Notes under the pieces: generated by a model
Told to the model about the DNA's origin: nothing
Seen by the model: only the letters and a program-made list of their open reading frames with translations
Databases searched by the model: none
Source of the DNA: Thiomonas arsenitoxydans
GTDB taxonomy: Bacteria; Pseudomonadota; Gammaproteobacteria; Burkholderiales; Burkholderiaceae_C
Direction of reading: 5' to 3'
Length of the DNA: 64,000 nucleotides
NCBI RefSeq assembly: GCF_000253115.1
Contig: NC_014145.1
Location: forward strand, 496,001-560,000
Part shown: piece by piece, positions 17,600 to 28,520 of the stretch
Layout: each line of letters starts with the position of its first letter
Position numbering within the stretch: the first letter of the stretch is position 1
Program-made: the position numbers and the translations under genes

Positions 17600-17796
17600 T
17601 GTTCGTGCCGATGGAATTTTGACCCACCGTGCCGATTCAATTTTGACCCGGGGTCTAAGGCCGACTGCGTCGCAGTCGGGTGTGGATAAGTCTACGGTTT
17701 TTGCGTGGGGTTGGCTCCTGGTGGGTGGGTTTGGATCCTTGGGGCAAGCTGCGTCGGGCGTAGCCCAGAGCGGCTTGCCCCAAGGGCTTGTGGGGG

Positions 17797-18615
17797 TCAA
17801 AGCGGTGTCTCGGGCTCAGCGGGCTGGGGTGCCTGTGCTGTGCCCGAACGCCTTTGCTCCCGCGCCTTGATGCGGGTCTTGGCGGTTTCCGTGCTGTGAC
17901 GGAAGCGGTAGCTCTCGTTCCCGGTTTCCAGAATGTGGCAGTGGTGTGTGAGCCGGTCGAGCAAGGCGGTGGTCATCTTCGCATCGATGAACACGCTGGA
18001 CCACTCGCCGAAGGCCAGATTGGTCGTGATCAGCACGCTGGTGTGCTCGTAGAGCTTGGACAGCAGATGGAACAACAAAGCCCCGCCCGCCTGACTGAAG
18101 GGCAGATACCCCAGCTCATCGAGAATGACCAAGTCCATACGCAAGAGGCTTGCCGCAATCCGCCCGGCTTTGCCCTGCGCCTTCTCCTGCTCCAGCGCGT
18201 TGACCAGATCGACGGTGGAGTAAAACCGCACCCGCTTGCCGTGCTGCGTGATGCCCGCCACGCCGATGGCCGTGCCCAGATGGCTCTTTCCCGTGCCGGG
18301 CCCGCCCACCAGCACGACGTTGTGCGCGGCTTCGGTAAAGGCCATGCTGGCGAGTTGCCCCACCAGCGTGCGATCAACCCTTGAGGCATCAAAGTCAAAC
18401 CCCGCTAGATCGCGGTGCACCGGGAAGCGGGCCGAGAGGATTTGATGGCGTACCGAGCGCACGGCGCGATCTTCCTGCTCGGCCTGCAGCAAATGCTCGA
18501 CGAGCCACTGCGCGGCATCCAGCCTGGCGTTCGTCCCCAGACCTTGCAAATCGGCCCAGGCGCCGGCCATGCCGTGCAGCCGCAACGCCTTGAGTTCCGC
18601 AATGACCTCACGCAT
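17797..18615 (-). CDS. istB: IS21 helper ATPase IstB
   Basis: AAA+ ATPase of 272 residues that assists IstA in target choice and strand transfer. Walker A is GGPGTGKSH, Walker [13 protein letters not shown], followed by the usual [10 protein letters not shown] and [13 protein letters not shown]. Its start overlaps the istA stop by 8 nt, giving translational coupling. Full length. Confidence 0.95.
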   Translation of the reverse strand: MREVIAELKALRLHGMAGAWADLQGLGTNARLDAAQWLVEHLLQAEQEDRAVRSVRHQILSARFPVHRDLAGFDFDASRVDRTLVGQLASMAFTEAAHNVVLVGGPGTGKSHLGTAIGVAGITQHGKRVRFYSTVDLVNALEQEKAQGKAGRIAASLLRMDLVILDELGYLPFSQAGGALLFHLLSKLYEHTSVLITTNLAFGEWSSVFIDAKMTTALLDRLTHHCHILETGNESYRFRHSTETAKTRIKAREQRRSGTAQAPQPAEPETPL

Positions 18616-20128
18616 GATCTCGCTCCTCGTCAGTCACCCGCAGGCGGTCATAGCGGGCCGTGTCGGCGCGGGGTGGATCGGCCATCGTCAAGGCCGTGGT
18701 CACTTGGGCGGGCTGGGGGCCGGTCTGCAAGCGCCCCATCACGTTGACCACATGCTCCACGCTGATGCGCCCGGACGGGGCCGTGGCTTCCAGCACCAGC
18801 GCAGCGGCCACCAGGACCGCCTCCAGCCCGGATGCGGGCACCAGCGCCAGCACCTGGGCCATGAGCCGGTCGCCCCCGTCTTGCCGCAGCAGCGCCTGGC
18901 GCAGTTGCTGCAAGGGCTGGGGCAGATCGGCAAACGGCGCGCCGTTGCGCAACGCCCCGGGTTTGCGTTGAATCAGCGGCACATAGTGCTGCCAGTCGTA
19001 GGTGGTCTGTCCCCGGTTGGCCAGCCGCGCATGGCGGGCCACACACACGCCGTCATGCACCACGACCACCTCGGTGGGATACACCCGGGTGCTCACCCGC
19101 CGCCCGGCGAGTTCACAGGGCACGGAGTAACGATTGCCAGCCATGGCCACCAGACAGGTGCTGCTGACCTTGACCGTGTTGTCCACATAGCCGTCGAACG
19201 CTGTGGGCATGGGCATGAGGTGCGGCTGCTCGTGCTCGAGCATCTCGGCCACGGTGAACTGGCTGAACTCGGGATGGAAGATCTCCTGCCACAAGCCACG
19301 GCAGCGCATGGCCAGCCAGGCATTGAGTTCGGCAAAGGAGCGCCAGGGCGTCGACAGGGCCTCAATCCACACACGTCGCCTGCTGTCCTGGACGTTCTTC
19401 TCCACCACCCCCTTCTCCCAACCGGAAGCGACGTTGCAGAAGTCGGGGTCGAACAGGTAGTGGCTGCACATCGCCGCAAAGCGCGCGTTGACGTCGCGCT
19501 TCTTGCGCGGGTGCACTTTGTCGACGGCTGTCTTCATGTTGTCATAGATGCCGCGATGCGGCACTCCGCCGAAGGCGGCAAACGCCTGGGTATGGGCGTC
19601 AAACAGCATCTCGTGACCTTGGCTGGGATAGGCCCCCAGCCAGAAGGCACGGCTGGCGCACAGCTTGACGTGGGCAACCTGCACGCGGTACGGCACGCCG
19701 CCCACCACCATGCTCTCTTCACTCCAGTCGAACTGGAAGGCTTCGCCCAGCGCAAACGTCAAGGGCACGAAGGCGTGCACAGCGCTCGTGCCATCGGCCT
19801 GTCGCCAAGCGCGCAGTAAATCGGTGACGCGGCTGTAGGCGCCGTCATAGCCTTGTCGCTTCAACTCGGCATGCAATGCCCTGGCCGTGCGCCGCTGCGC
19901 TTTAGGACGCTGCGCATCAATGGCCACGGCCTGCCGGAGCCACTCCACATAGGGCGCGAGCTTGCGCGAGGGTTGTGTTCGCCGCGCCGCGTACCGCGGT
20001 ACGACATCGCCCGGCTGGCGTAGCCAGGTACGCACCGTGTTGCGCGACAGCCCCGTACTGCGGGCAATCTCTCGAACGGATTTGTTCTGGCGGAAATGCA
20101 TCCGCCGGATCTTGCCAATCATGTCCAT
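18608..20128 (-). CDS. istA: IS21 transposase IstA
   Basis: DDE transposase of 506 residues. An N-terminal helix-turn-helix ([20 protein letters not shown]) is followed by the catalytic core: [21 protein letters not shown] and [16 protein letters not shown]. The ATG at 20128 has GGAG at good spacing; an in-frame GTG at 20137 is too near that site. The same arrangement occurs before the second IS21 remnant in this window. Confidence 0.95.
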   Translation of the reverse strand: MDMIGKIRRMHFRQNKSVREIARSTGLSRNTVRTWLRQPGDVVPRYAARRTQPSRKLAPYVEWLRQAVAIDAQRPKAQRRTARALHAELKRQGYDGAYSRVTDLLRAWRQADGTSAVHAFVPLTFALGEAFQFDWSEESMVVGGVPYRVQVAHVKLCASRAFWLGAYPSQGHEMLFDAHTQAFAAFGGVPHRGIYDNMKTAVDKVHPRKKRDVNARFAAMCSHYLFDPDFCNVASGWEKGVVEKNVQDSRRRVWIEALSTPWRSFAELNAWLAMRCRGLWQEIFHPEFSQFTVAEMLEHEQPHLMPMPTAFDGYVDNTVKVSSTCLVAMAGNRYSVPCELAGRRVSTRVYPTEVVVVHDGVCVARHARLANRGQTTYDWQHYVPLIQRKPGALRNGAPFADLPQPLQQLRQALLRQDGGDRLMAQVLALVPASGLEAVLVAAALVLEATAPSGRISVEHVVNVMGRLQTGPQPAQVTTALTMADPPRADTARYDRLRVTDEERDHA

Positions 20129-20250
20129 GGTGATCACTCCTGCTCCCCGTGCCTAAAAAAGCAGCAGGGTAGGTGGAACACCCGGGTCAATTTTGCGTCG
20201 GCATAACCTTCAAAAGTGGGTCAATTTTCGTTCGGCACGAACACAGCCAG

Positions 20251-21207
20251 CTCAGTCGGGCCATTGACAGCCGGTTTCAGGCCGCAGGCTGGTTCTCCAT
20301 CACCCATGTGCTGCATAGTCAGGCAGACCTGCGCAACGCCATGAATGCCGGTCAGTGCATTGCTGCAGTGGTCATTCCGGTGGACTTCTCGCGGCATCTG
20401 GCGTCAACGGGAACCGCCTCCATTCAGGCGATATTTGATGCGACAGATGTCAACACCACCAATATTGCGCAGGGCTACCTCCAAGGCGTGATTGCCCAAA
20501 CGAATGCGCAAATCCAGGCGCAATGGCGGGCAGCGCATGGGGTGCAGCCCACATTGATCGGGCAGGTCAATCTGCAGCCCAGCACCTGGTTCAACGAAAC
20601 ACTCGACAGTCGCAACTTCATCATTCCAGGGGTTGTGGCGGTCATTCTGGCGCTGGTGGGCGCGCAGCTGACCTCACTCACCGTCTCGCGCGAGTGGGAG
20701 CGCGGCACCATGGAGCAACTCATTTCCACGCCCGTCACCGCGCTGGAGGTCATGCTCGGCAAGCTGTTGCCGTACTTCGTGGTCGGCATGGTGGATGCGG
20801 TGGTCTGTCTCGGCCTCGCGGTGTATTGGTTCGGGGTGCCAATGCGCGGCAATTTGGTCACGCTGTTTGCCGCCACGGCGCTTTTCAGCATGGTGATTCT
20901 TGGGATTGGCTACCTGATTTCCGTGCGCATCCGCAGCCAGCTCGGCGCCAGCCAGATTGCGCTGCTGGTGACCATGCTGCCCACCACGCTGCTGTCGGGG
21001 TACACCTTTCCGATTGATCAGATGCCCGCTCCGATCCAGGCGCTCACGCTGATCGTCTATCCGCGCTACTACGTCACCATTTTGCGCGGCATTTTCCTCA
21101 AGGGCAGCGGGATTGCCGATCTTTGGCAGCCACTGCTGGGACTTCTGATCTTTGCCGTGGTCATTGTCTACCTCGCGGCGCGTGCATTCCACAAACGTTT
21201 GGACTGA
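20251..21207 (+). pseudogene. 3' part of the IS21-disrupted ABC-2 permease gene
   Basis: Continues the permease from LSRAIDSRFQAAGWF through the periplasmic domain and five membrane segments (for example FIIPGVVAVILALVGAQLTSL and TTLLSGYTFPIDQMP). The frame is open back to a GTG at 20173 inside the IS end, so a protein lacking the first membrane segment but with about 26 IS-coded residues could in theory be made. No good ribosome site is seen there. The stop is 4 bases before the second permease. Confidence 0.9.
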
Positions 21208-21211
21208 GGCG

Positions 21212-22345
21212 ATGTTCGAACGCTTGCGCGCCATGTTGATGAAAGAGTTCCTGCAGATCCGGCGGGACCGGTGGGCCATGTTTCGCCTGATCGTGCCCAT
21301 GATCATTCAAATGCTGGTGTTCGGCTACGCCGCAACATTCACCGTGCACCACGTCGCCACGGTGGTGCTCGATCTCGATCAGAGCCAAGCCAGCCGCTCT
21401 CTCATTTCGCATTTCGTGGCGTCCGGCCGATTTGATGTGGTCGAGGCCGCGCGTAGCCGCGCCGAGGTGACGCATGCGATCGACAACGATGTCGCGGTCC
21501 TGGCCATCGTCGTGCATGCCGGGTTCCAGCAGGATCTGCAGAACGGTAAAGGTGCGCCTTTGCAGGTGATAGTTGATGGCACGAACTCGAACACAGCGCT
21601 CATCGCGCTGGGTTACATCAGCCAGATCGTCGCGCAGTTTTCCAGCGACGAAGCCAGTCGGCTGATGCCACCCCACGCCAGCCTCGCCGCTCCTCAAACA
21701 GGCATCAGCCTGCAACTGCAGCCCTGGTTCAACCCGGGTTTGGAAGATCGCTGGTTTTTTATTCCCGGTGTGATTGGTAGCCTGACCTTGCTGCAGGTGG
21801 TGAGTCTGACGGCGTTCGCCATCGTGCGCGAGAGAGAGGTGGGCACACTGGAACAGATCATGGTCAGTCCGATCCGCTCGGTGGAATTCATTCTGGGCAA
21901 GACGGTTCCATTCTTTCTCATTGGACTGGGGGACATCCTGCTGGTCAGCGCCATCGGGATCCTATGGTTCAAGGTGCCGTTCATCGGCGACCCGCTCGTT
22001 ATGTTGGCGGGCTCTATGCTGTTCTTGCTTGCGGCCGTCGGGATGGGCTTACTGCTGTCGACCTTCTCCAAAACGCAGCAGCAAGCCTTCGCGCTGAATT
22101 TCTTTTTCGTCAACCCGTTTTTCATTCTCTCCGGTTTTGCATTTCCCATCGCCGCCATGCCGCAGGTGCTGCAGTGGTTCACGCTGATCAATCCTCTGCG
22201 TTATTTTTTGGTGGTCATTCGCGCCGTCTTTCTCAAGGGCGTCGGGTTTGTGGTGCTTTGGCCCGATCTCACGGCGCTGGCTGCGCTGGCGGCAGTGATG
22301 CTGGCAGTGAGCGTGCTGCGCTTCCGCTCTTCGCTGGATGCCTGA
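21212..22345 (+). CDS. ABC-2 type permease (YbhR-like)
   Basis: Inner-membrane subunit of 377 residues: MFERLRAMLMKEFLQIRRD, first membrane segment at about 24-42, a large periplasmic domain, then five segments with FIPGVIGSLTLLQVVSLTAF, SPIRSVEFILGKTVPFFLI and FILSGFAFPIAAMP. It pairs with the preceding permease in YbhFSR-type exporters, which in E. coli handle drugs and Na+/H+ in some reports. This gene is intact, but transcription through the IS21 copy and lack of its partner make function doubtful. Confidence 0.9.
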   Translation: MFERLRAMLMKEFLQIRRDRWAMFRLIVPMIIQMLVFGYAATFTVHHVATVVLDLDQSQASRSLISHFVASGRFDVVEAARSRAEVTHAIDNDVAVLAIVVHAGFQQDLQNGKGAPLQVIVDGTNSNTALIALGYISQIVAQFSSDEASRLMPPHASLAAPQTGISLQLQPWFNPGLEDRWFFIPGVIGSLTLLQVVSLTAFAIVREREVGTLEQIMVSPIRSVEFILGKTVPFFLIGLGDILLVSAIGILWFKVPFIGDPLVMLAGSMLFLLAAVGMGLLLSTFSKTQQQAFALNFFFVNPFFILSGFAFPIAAMPQVLQWFTLINPLRYFLVVIRAVFLKGVGFVVLWPDLTALAALAAVMLAVSVLRFRSSLDA

Positions 22346-22557
22346 TAAGCGCGCCCCTGCGGTGGCCCGCGCAGAGTCACATCGACATGGCAAGCGCGGG
22401 TGAGGTTACATCGTCGAACAAGTCAAACAAAATCCCCGGGGTGTCATCTGATGTGCATCGATGGCAAGAATCATGAAGCCGCACAGACTCGCTATCTCGT
22501 GTTCCGGTATCCATGATGGGCCGGATCACAGACCACAGCATGTGATGGAGTTGGACC

Positions 22558-22875
22558 ATGCCTCGACCGTCCTATTTGCTGGAGTTTGCAGGCTCCATGG
22601 CCTCTGTGGCCACCCATGCGCTGGTACGCAAAACCTATGCTCTCCTGGCGTCAACGCTGGTGGTGACTGCGGTCGCGGCCCTGTTCGGCACGAGCATGGC
22701 CTTCCCGTATCAGCCCCCCTTCATTTTGATGATCCTGGCGTTCGGTGTGCTGTTCGCCATTCTGTTCACAGGAGCCAAGCAAGGCCCACTCGCCCTTCCG
22801 CTGGTCTTTGACTTCACTGGCTTCATAGGTCTTTCCTTGGGCCCCCTGCTGGCGGTCACCAGTTCTGCCACACGC
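22558..22875 (+). pseudogene. Truncated YccA/Bax inhibitor-1 family gene
   Basis: Starts MPRPSYLLEFAGSMASVATH and reads ALVRKTYALLASTLVVTAVA, FPYQPPFILMILAFGVLFAI and VFDFTGFIGLSLGPLLAV, the first two to three membrane segments of YccA-like proteins (usual pattern LRNTYxLLALTL and FTGFMGxxLGPIL). The likeness stops at about base 22875, where roughly 220 residues with seven membrane segments would be expected. The frame runs on to 23028 in unrelated sequence. A broken gene, recognised by motif only. Confidence 0.7.
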
Positions 22876-23720
22876 CTGCAGATACCGCCTAGGGTTTCGT
22901 CAATGCGACCGGATCGGTGGTCTGCACATGCCGAGCAAAACCGCCTATTGCTTCAGCCCCAAGAAGTTTTAACCGGCGGTGTATTTGACTCCAGGGTCCT
23001 GAAAGTAGCGCATCACCCGCTCGGATGATGTTTCCAACATGGCCGATGGAAGCTGGCCCAGTCTCACCATTGCCTGGCGACCATCACAGCGCTTGATCGA
23101 CTCTTGGGGCATCATCCGCGGGCCGATTCACGCGCCTGGCTGCGCAACATCTGGGCGATCCGCGTGGTTGCCTGCCAGACCAAACAGGGAGACGTGAATG
23201 GCGAGGCTTCTTGAGCAGTCTGTTGCAGTTTATGGAACTCCTGCAGCGACTCGAGCCAGACGTTCTGTCCGAGAGGCGAGCGCTGCAGCAGCGCCTGATT
23301 GACCGAGCACGGACTGCTGCCGAGGTCTGGGCGGAGCCCGGTGCAGATCTGCAGACGACGGGCGTGGCCTGGAATCTGGCGCGGTGCGCCGGTTTGCAAG
23401 TCGACCGACCGCACGGCGCTGATGACATGGTGGCACGACTGCGAAGACCCGGCATTCGGGCTGCTGCTGCTCACGCCGCAGGCCTGGACGAACTCGGCAG
23501 GCGTGCTTCTGCGCGGGCTTGATGTAGCGCAAGGGCTTGGCGTGACGCCGCACTACGCTGAATCGGTCTTCCGCCGGATTCGCAGGTTCGCATGCTGCAG
23601 CAACCGAGTGGCGGTTTTAGTGTCTGGCACCTGGCTTTGCCCACCTCTGGGACGCCCGGCAGACGCTAAGTGCAGCAGATCGGTTGCAAAACATCACAAA
23701 ACAACTCCCTGGAGAGCCGC
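22876..23720. other. 845 bases without a recognisable gene
   Basis: Short open frames occur on both strands (for example + 23211-23522 and + 23299-23724), but none shows a family pattern, a good start site or consistent codon use. A stretch around 23409-23570 on the + strand looks coding-like (LLLLTPQAWTNSAGVLLRGL) and may be a gene relic. The last 60 bases include the leader of the PEP synthase gene. Confidence 0.5.
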
Positions 23721-26150
23721 ATGAGTCACAGCACTTACATTCGTTTTTTCGACCAGATTGGGATCGGCGATGTACCTTTGGTGGGCGGTAAAAACGCATC
23801 GCTGGGTGAGATGTATCGCAAGCTGTCAAGCCAGGGCGTGCGCGTGCCCAATGGATTTGCCATTACCGCCGAAGCCTACCGTTACATGCTGGAGGCCGCA
23901 GGCGCTTGGGATGCGCTTCATGCCGCGCTCGACGGCCTCGACCCAGACGATGTGAAAGACCTCGCTCGCCGCGGCAAGCGCGCCCGCGAAATTATTTACG
24001 GCGCGGGTTTGCCCAAAGACTTGGCCGCAGAGATCATCGCTGCCTATCGCACCTTGCAGGAGCAATACGGCGAGGATGTGAGCCTGGCGGTGCGCAGCTC
24101 AGCCACCGCCGAAGATCTGCCCACCGCCAGCTTTGCCGGCCAGCAGGACACCTATCTGAACATCCGGGGCGATGAAAGCCTGCTCGATGCTTGCCGCCGC
24201 GACTTTGCCAGCCTGTTCACCGACCGGGCCATCCACTACCGAGTCGATCAGGGCTTCGACCATTTCAAGGTGGCGTTGTCCATCGGCGTGATGAAAATGG
24301 TGCGCTCCGATCTTGCAGCTTCCGGGGTGATGTTTTCCCTCGACACCGAATCGGGGTTTCGCGACGTGGTGTTCATCACTGGCGCCTACGGCCTGGGCGA
24401 AAACGTCGTGCAGGGTGCGGTTGATCCCGATGAGTTCTATGTCCACAAACCCACCTTCTCCGCCGGGCATCGCACCGTGCTGCGCCGCAGCCTGGGTGAC
24501 AAGGCGGTGAAAATGGTGTTCGTCGAGGGCGAGACCCGGCAAACCACGCGCAACCTCCCCACGCCCAAGGCCGACCGCGAGCATTTTTGTCTGGAAGACG
24601 CCGATGTGCTCGAACTGGCCGACGCCGCAATCAAAATCGAGCAGCACTATGGTCATCCGATGGACATGGAATGGGCCAAAGACGGGTTGGACGGTCAGAT
24701 TTACATCGTTCAGGCGCGGCCTGAAACCGTGGCCTCGCAGCGTCGCGTGACCGAAATCGAGAGCTATGTGCTCGACGGCCATGCCGAGGTGCTCACCGTG
24801 GGTCGCTCAGTGGGCGAAAAAATTGCCAGTGGCACGGCGCGGGTGATCGCCGATGTGGCGCATCTATCCGATTTCAAACCCGGCGAAGTGCTGGTGGCTG
24901 ACATCACCACGCCGGATTGGGAGCCGGTGATGAAAACCGCAGCGGCCATCGTCACCAACCGCGGGGGGCGCACCTGTCATGCGGCCATCATTGCCCGCGA
25001 GCTCGGCATTCCGGCCGTGGTCGGTGCGGGCAATGCGACCAGCGCCGTTCCCAGCGGCCAGAGAGTCACAGTTAGCTGCGCCGAGGGCGATAGCGGCAAG
25101 GTTTACGACGGTATCGTGCCGTTCCACGCCGAAAAGACCGAGATCGGCGACATGCCCCGCCCCATCACGGGCATCATGATCAACATCGGCAATCCCGAGA
25201 TCGCGTTCAAGACCTCGTTTCTGCCTAATGATGGCGTGGGCCTCGCGCGGATGGAGTTTGTGATCAACGAATACATCAAGGCGCACCCGCTGGCCTTGTT
25301 GCATCCAGACAAGGTCAAGAACGCAACGACGCGCCAGACTCTTGCGCACATGCTGCGCGGTCACCCGGACGGCGCACAGTTCTTCGTGCAAAGGCTCTCC
25401 GAAGGCATCGGCACCATTGCCGCAGCATTTTGGCCCAAGCCGGTGGTGGTGCGCATGTCGGACTTCAAGTCCAACGAGTACGCCACCCTAATCGGAGGTG
25501 TTGATTTCGAGCCCGATGAATCCAATCCGATGATCGGCTTTCGCGGCGCGTCGCGCTATGCCCACCCGGCCTATGCCGAGGGTTTTGGGCTGGAATGTCT
25601 GGCGATGAAACGGGTGCGCGAAGAGATGGGGCTGACCAACGTCATCCTGATGCTGCCCTTCGTTCGCCGCGTCAAGGAAGCTGATGACGTGCTCGCCGCA
25701 ATGGCTGAATACGGTCTCAAGCGTGGAGAGAACGGCCTGCAGATCTACGCCATGTGCGAAATCCCGAACAACGTCATTCTCATCGACCAGTTCGCCAAGC
25801 GCTTCGATGGTTTTTCCATCGGCTCCAACGACCTCACCCAGCTCACCCTCGGGGTTGACCGTGACAGCGAAATCGTGGCCTTCGACTATGACGAACGCGA
25901 CGACGGCGTGAAGGAAATGATCCGGCTGGCCGTTGAGGGGTGTCGCCGCAATGGCATCCATTCCGGGCTATGCGGCCAGGCGCCGTCGGACTATCCGGAA
26001 ATGGCTGAATACCTCGTCGAACTGGGCATCGACACCATGAGCCTGAACCCGGACACCGTGATCGCCACCACCCAGCATGTACTGGAGGTCGAGGCCCGTT
26101 TGGGACGAAAGGCCGATGACAAGCCCAGCGGCGAGGTGGCTCAGCGATGA
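23721..26150 (+). CDS. ppsA: Phosphoenolpyruvate synthase
   Basis: Converts pyruvate, ATP and water to PEP, AMP and phosphate, the first step of gluconeogenesis from three-carbon compounds. The 809-residue protein has the ATP-grasp N-terminal domain ([33 protein letters not shown]), the phosphohistidine domain with His420 in GGRTCHAAI, and the PEP/pyruvate TIM barrel with Cys751 in [18 protein letters not shown] ten bases upstream supports the ATG. It opens a string of tightly spaced + strand genes that runs to at least 33899. Confidence 0.96.
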   Translation: MSHSTYIRFFDQIGIGDVPLVGGKNASLGEMYRKLSSQGVRVPNGFAITAEAYRYMLEAAGAWDALHAALDGLDPDDVKDLARRGKRAREIIYGAGLPKDLAAEIIAAYRTLQEQYGEDVSLAVRSSATAEDLPTASFAGQQDTYLNIRGDESLLDACRRDFASLFTDRAIHYRVDQGFDHFKVALSIGVMKMVRSDLAASGVMFSLDTESGFRDVVFITGAYGLGENVVQGAVDPDEFYVHKPTFSAGHRTVLRRSLGDKAVKMVFVEGETRQTTRNLPTPKADREHFCLEDADVLELADAAIKIEQHYGHPMDMEWAKDGLDGQIYIVQARPETVASQRRVTEIESYVLDGHAEVLTVGRSVGEKIASGTARVIADVAHLSDFKPGEVLVADITTPDWEPVMKTAAAIVTNRGGRTCHAAIIARELGIPAVVGAGNATSAVPSGQRVTVSCAEGDSGKVYDGIVPFHAEKTEIGDMPRPITGIMINIGNPEIAFKTSFLPNDGVGLARMEFVINEYIKAHPLALLHPDKVKNATTRQTLAHMLRGHPDGAQFFVQRLSEGIGTIAAAFWPKPVVVRMSDFKSNEYATLIGGVDFEPDESNPMIGFRGASRYAHPAYAEGFGLECLAMKRVREEMGLTNVILMLPFVRRVKEADDVLAAMAEYGLKRGENGLQIYAMCEIPNNVILIDQFAKRFDGFSIGSNDLTQLTLGVDRDSEIVAFDYDERDDGVKEMIRLAVEGCRRNGIHSGLCGQAPSDYPEMAEYLVELGIDTMSLNPDTVIATTQHVLEVEARLGRKADDKPSGEVAQR

Positions 26151-27106
26151 GTGATTCAACCCGCATCCCGCAACCGCCCCATCGAACGAAGCGTACCCAA
26201 CCGCTGCCTTGGGAACGTCCCAAACCGGTCGAAGAAGAGGCACAGGCGCAGGCCCGGCTGCGCGCCATCATGGAGCATCCATCGTATGTCGAGGCCGACC
26301 GCGATGTGGCCTTTCTCCATACCGACGCGCACCGCGGCCTGCGATTGCAGCTCGACTATGAGAAAGCCGAGCAGGCGTTGCAGGCGCACGGCATCACTCG
26401 CACCATCGTGGTCTTCGGCAGCACGCGGCTGCGCGAGCCGCAGACGGCGCGAAGCGAGTTCGAACAAGCCCGGCATCAGGCTGCCGAGCAACCGCACGAC
26501 GCAGCCGTCGCCCGGGCGCTGCGTCTGGCCGAGCGCCGCATGGCGCTGTCGCGCTATTACCAAATCGGCTTCGAACTCGGCCAGATGATCGGCGCGGCAC
26601 GGATTCCAGGGCTCGCGGTGATGACCGGCGGCGGCCCTGGCGGCATGGAGGCAGCCAATCGCGGCGCGTTCGAGGCAGGGGCTGAAACCCTGGGTTTGAA
26701 CATCTCCCTGCCGCGCGAGCAATACCCCAACCCCTACCTGACGCCGGGGCTGTGTTTTCAGTTTCATTACTTCGCGCTGCGCAAGCTGCACTTCATGCAG
26801 CGCGCCGCAGCCATCGTCGCGCTGCCGGGCGGCTTCGGCACACTCGATGAACTGTTCGGCGCACTCACGCTGATCCAGACCCGCAAATCCGCCCCCATTC
26901 CCATCGTGCTGATCGGCGAGTCGTACTGGCGCGGCGTGTTCAACGTCGACTTTCTGCTCGAAGCCGGCAGCATCGACGAAGAAGATGCCCGGCTGTTCTG
27001 GTTTGCCGAAGACGCGCGGGAGGCCTGGGAGGGCATTTGCACCTGGCATGCCCGCAACGGCTCGCCGCTGGAAGGCTCCGCAACCGAGTCACCACAAGGA
27101 CAATAA
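26147..27106 (+). CDS. LOG family (lysine decarboxylase-like) nucleotide hydrolase
   Basis: Rossmann-fold protein of 319 residues with both LOG signatures, MTGGGPGGMEAANRG and ALPGGFGTLDELF. Proteins with these motifs split nucleoside 5'-monophosphates into base and ribose 5-phosphate; the old decarboxylase name is wrong. An extra N-terminal stretch of about 80 charged residues precedes the domain. It overlaps ppsA by an ATGA and is followed at once by the MBL nuclease. Its exact nucleotide is unknown. Confidence 0.85.
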   Translation: MSDSTRIPQPPHRTKRTQPLPWERPKPVEEEAQAQARLRAIMEHPSYVEADRDVAFLHTDAHRGLRLQLDYEKAEQALQAHGITRTIVVFGSTRLREPQTARSEFEQARHQAAEQPHDAAVARALRLAERRMALSRYYQIGFELGQMIGAARIPGLAVMTGGGPGGMEAANRGAFEAGAETLGLNISLPREQYPNPYLTPGLCFQFHYFALRKLHFMQRAAAIVALPGGFGTLDELFGALTLIQTRKSAPIPIVLIGESYWRGVFNVDFLLEAGSIDEEDARLFWFAEDAREAWEGICTWHARNGSPLEGSATESPQGQ

Positions 27107-27108
27107 CC

Positions 27109-28491
27109 ATGAAACTCTCCTTCCACGGCGCCGATCGCAATGTCACCGGCTCCTGCCATCTGCTGCATGCGCAGGGCAAACGAGTGCTCATCGACTGCGG
27201 CATGTTCCAGGGCAGCCATGAACTCGACGAGGAAAACGCCGAGGACTTCGGCTTCGACCCCAAGTCGATCGACCTGTTGCTGCTCACCCATGCGCACCTC
27301 GATCACTGCGGCCGCATTCCGCTGTTGGTCAAGCGCGGGTTTCGCGGCGAGATCATCACCACGGCAGCCACGCGTGAACTCACCCGTGTGGTGCTACTCG
27401 ACGCCGCCCATCTGCAGGAAGAGGAGGCCGAGCGCAACACGCGTCACGCCCACCGTCGCGGCGACGCCCAGGCACAGCCGCTCTACACCACGCTCGATGC
27501 GCTCAATGCCCTGGAGTTTTTCGGCCGCACCGCGGTCTATGGGCAGACGCTGGAGCTCGCACCGGGCCTGAGCGCCACCTTTTTCGATGCCGGACACATT
27601 CTGGGCTCAGCCAGCATCCGCATTGAACAGACCGCATCGGGGGCGCACCGCTCGGTGATTTTTTCTGGCGACCTGGGCAATGGCGGCCACGCCGTGCTGC
27701 GCGACCCGCAACTGCCGCCCCGCGCCGACTCGGTGGTGATGGAGACGACCTACGGCGACCGTTTGCACAAACCCATCGAGCCCTCGATCGCCGAGTTATT
27801 CGCGGCCATCAGCGAGACCCTCAAGCGCGGGGGAAATGTCGTCATTCCGACATTTGCACTCGAGCGCGCGCAGGAGATTCTCTTTTACCTGCGCGAAGGC
27901 CTCGAGGCGGGCAAACTGCCTCGCACCTTGCCGGTCTTTCTCGATTCCCCGATGGCGATTTCCGCCACCGAAATCTTTCGCCACCACCCCGAGTGCTACG
28001 GCAACGCCATTGACGCTTTGTTTCGCGCAGGCAGCGACCCGTTTTCCTTGCCGGGGCTGCGCTTCACCCGCGAAGCCGCCGATTCCATCGCCCTCAACCG
28101 TCTGGTGGGCGGCGCGGTCATCATGGCCGGCTCGGGCATGGCCACCGGCGGGCGGGTGCGGCATCACCTGCGTCACAACCTGGGGCGGCACGAGTCGAGT
28201 GTGGTGTTTGTCGGATACGCCGCGCGCGGCACACTCGCGCGGCTGTTGATCGATGGCGCCACGAAGGTCAAGCTGTTTGGCGAAGAGATTCCGGTCCACG
28301 CGCGGCTCTACACCATCAATGGCTTCTCGGCGCACGCCGATCAGCGCGAACTGCTCGCCTGGCAGCAAGCACTCAAACCCGAGCAGACCATCCTGGTTCA
28401 CGGCGATCCGGACAGCATGGACGCGTTTGCCGCGCTGCTCAAAAACACCCGGGTACAACGCCCGAAACAAGGCGATGTGATCGATCTCTGA
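27109..28491 (+). CDS. MBL-fold/beta-CASP RNA-processing nuclease-like protein
   Basis: A 460-residue metallo-beta-lactamase with zinc motif THAHLDHCGRIP, further ligands in DAGHILGSA and FSGDLG, a beta-CASP domain (VVIPTFALERAQEIL, VFLDSPMAI) and a C-terminal RMMBL motif (INGFSAHADQRELLAW). This matches the Ysh1/CPSF73-like bacterial group, likely ribonucleases. AAGGA precedes the ATG; the gene starts 2 bases after the LOG gene. Such genes recur in PEP synthase/pyruvate dehydrogenase clusters of proteobacteria, but the reason is not known. Confidence 0.88.
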   Translation: MKLSFHGADRNVTGSCHLLHAQGKRVLIDCGMFQGSHELDEENAEDFGFDPKSIDLLLLTHAHLDHCGRIPLLVKRGFRGEIITTAATRELTRVVLLDAAHLQEEEAERNTRHAHRRGDAQAQPLYTTLDALNALEFFGRTAVYGQTLELAPGLSATFFDAGHILGSASIRIEQTASGAHRSVIFSGDLGNGGHAVLRDPQLPPRADSVVMETTYGDRLHKPIEPSIAELFAAISETLKRGGNVVIPTFALERAQEILFYLREGLEAGKLPRTLPVFLDSPMAISATEIFRHHPECYGNAIDALFRAGSDPFSLPGLRFTREAADSIALNRLVGGAVIMAGSGMATGGRVRHHLRHNLGRHESSVVFVGYAARGTLARLLIDGATKVKLFGEEIPVHARLYTINGFSAHADQRELLAWQQALKPEQTILVHGDPDSMDAFAALLKNTRVQRPKQGDVIDL

Positions 28492-28520
28492 TCCCGCTTT
28501 ACCACGACCTGAAAACTGCC

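Larger units (their letters stand above)
17600..20243 (-). mobile_element. Complete IS21-family insertion sequence
   Basis: A 2644-bp element coding IstA and IstB on the minus strand. The ends are inverted: TGTTCGTGCCG at 17600-17610 and its complement at 20233-20243. Behind them lie the multiple terminal repeats typical of IS21: GTGCCGATGGAATTTTGACC (17605-17624) and GTGCCGATTCAATTTTGACC (17629-17648) on one side, and inverted copies at 20184-20204 and 20218-20238 on the other. Both genes are intact, so the element may be mobile. Confidence 0.94.
17593..20250. repeat. 7-bp target duplication flanking the IS21 element
   Basis: CAGCCAG occurs at 17593-17599 and again at 20244-20250, directly outside the element ends. 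Removing the element and one copy restores the permease frame (NSQ then LSRAIDS). Duplications of 4-8 bp are normal for IS21. The coordinates give the span between the outer edges of the two copies. Confidence 0.92.

Noticed and set aside
20173..21207. A complete new permease gene starting within the IS21 end
   Set aside because: The first 26 codons are IS sequence without a ribosome site; it is the 3' part of the split permease.
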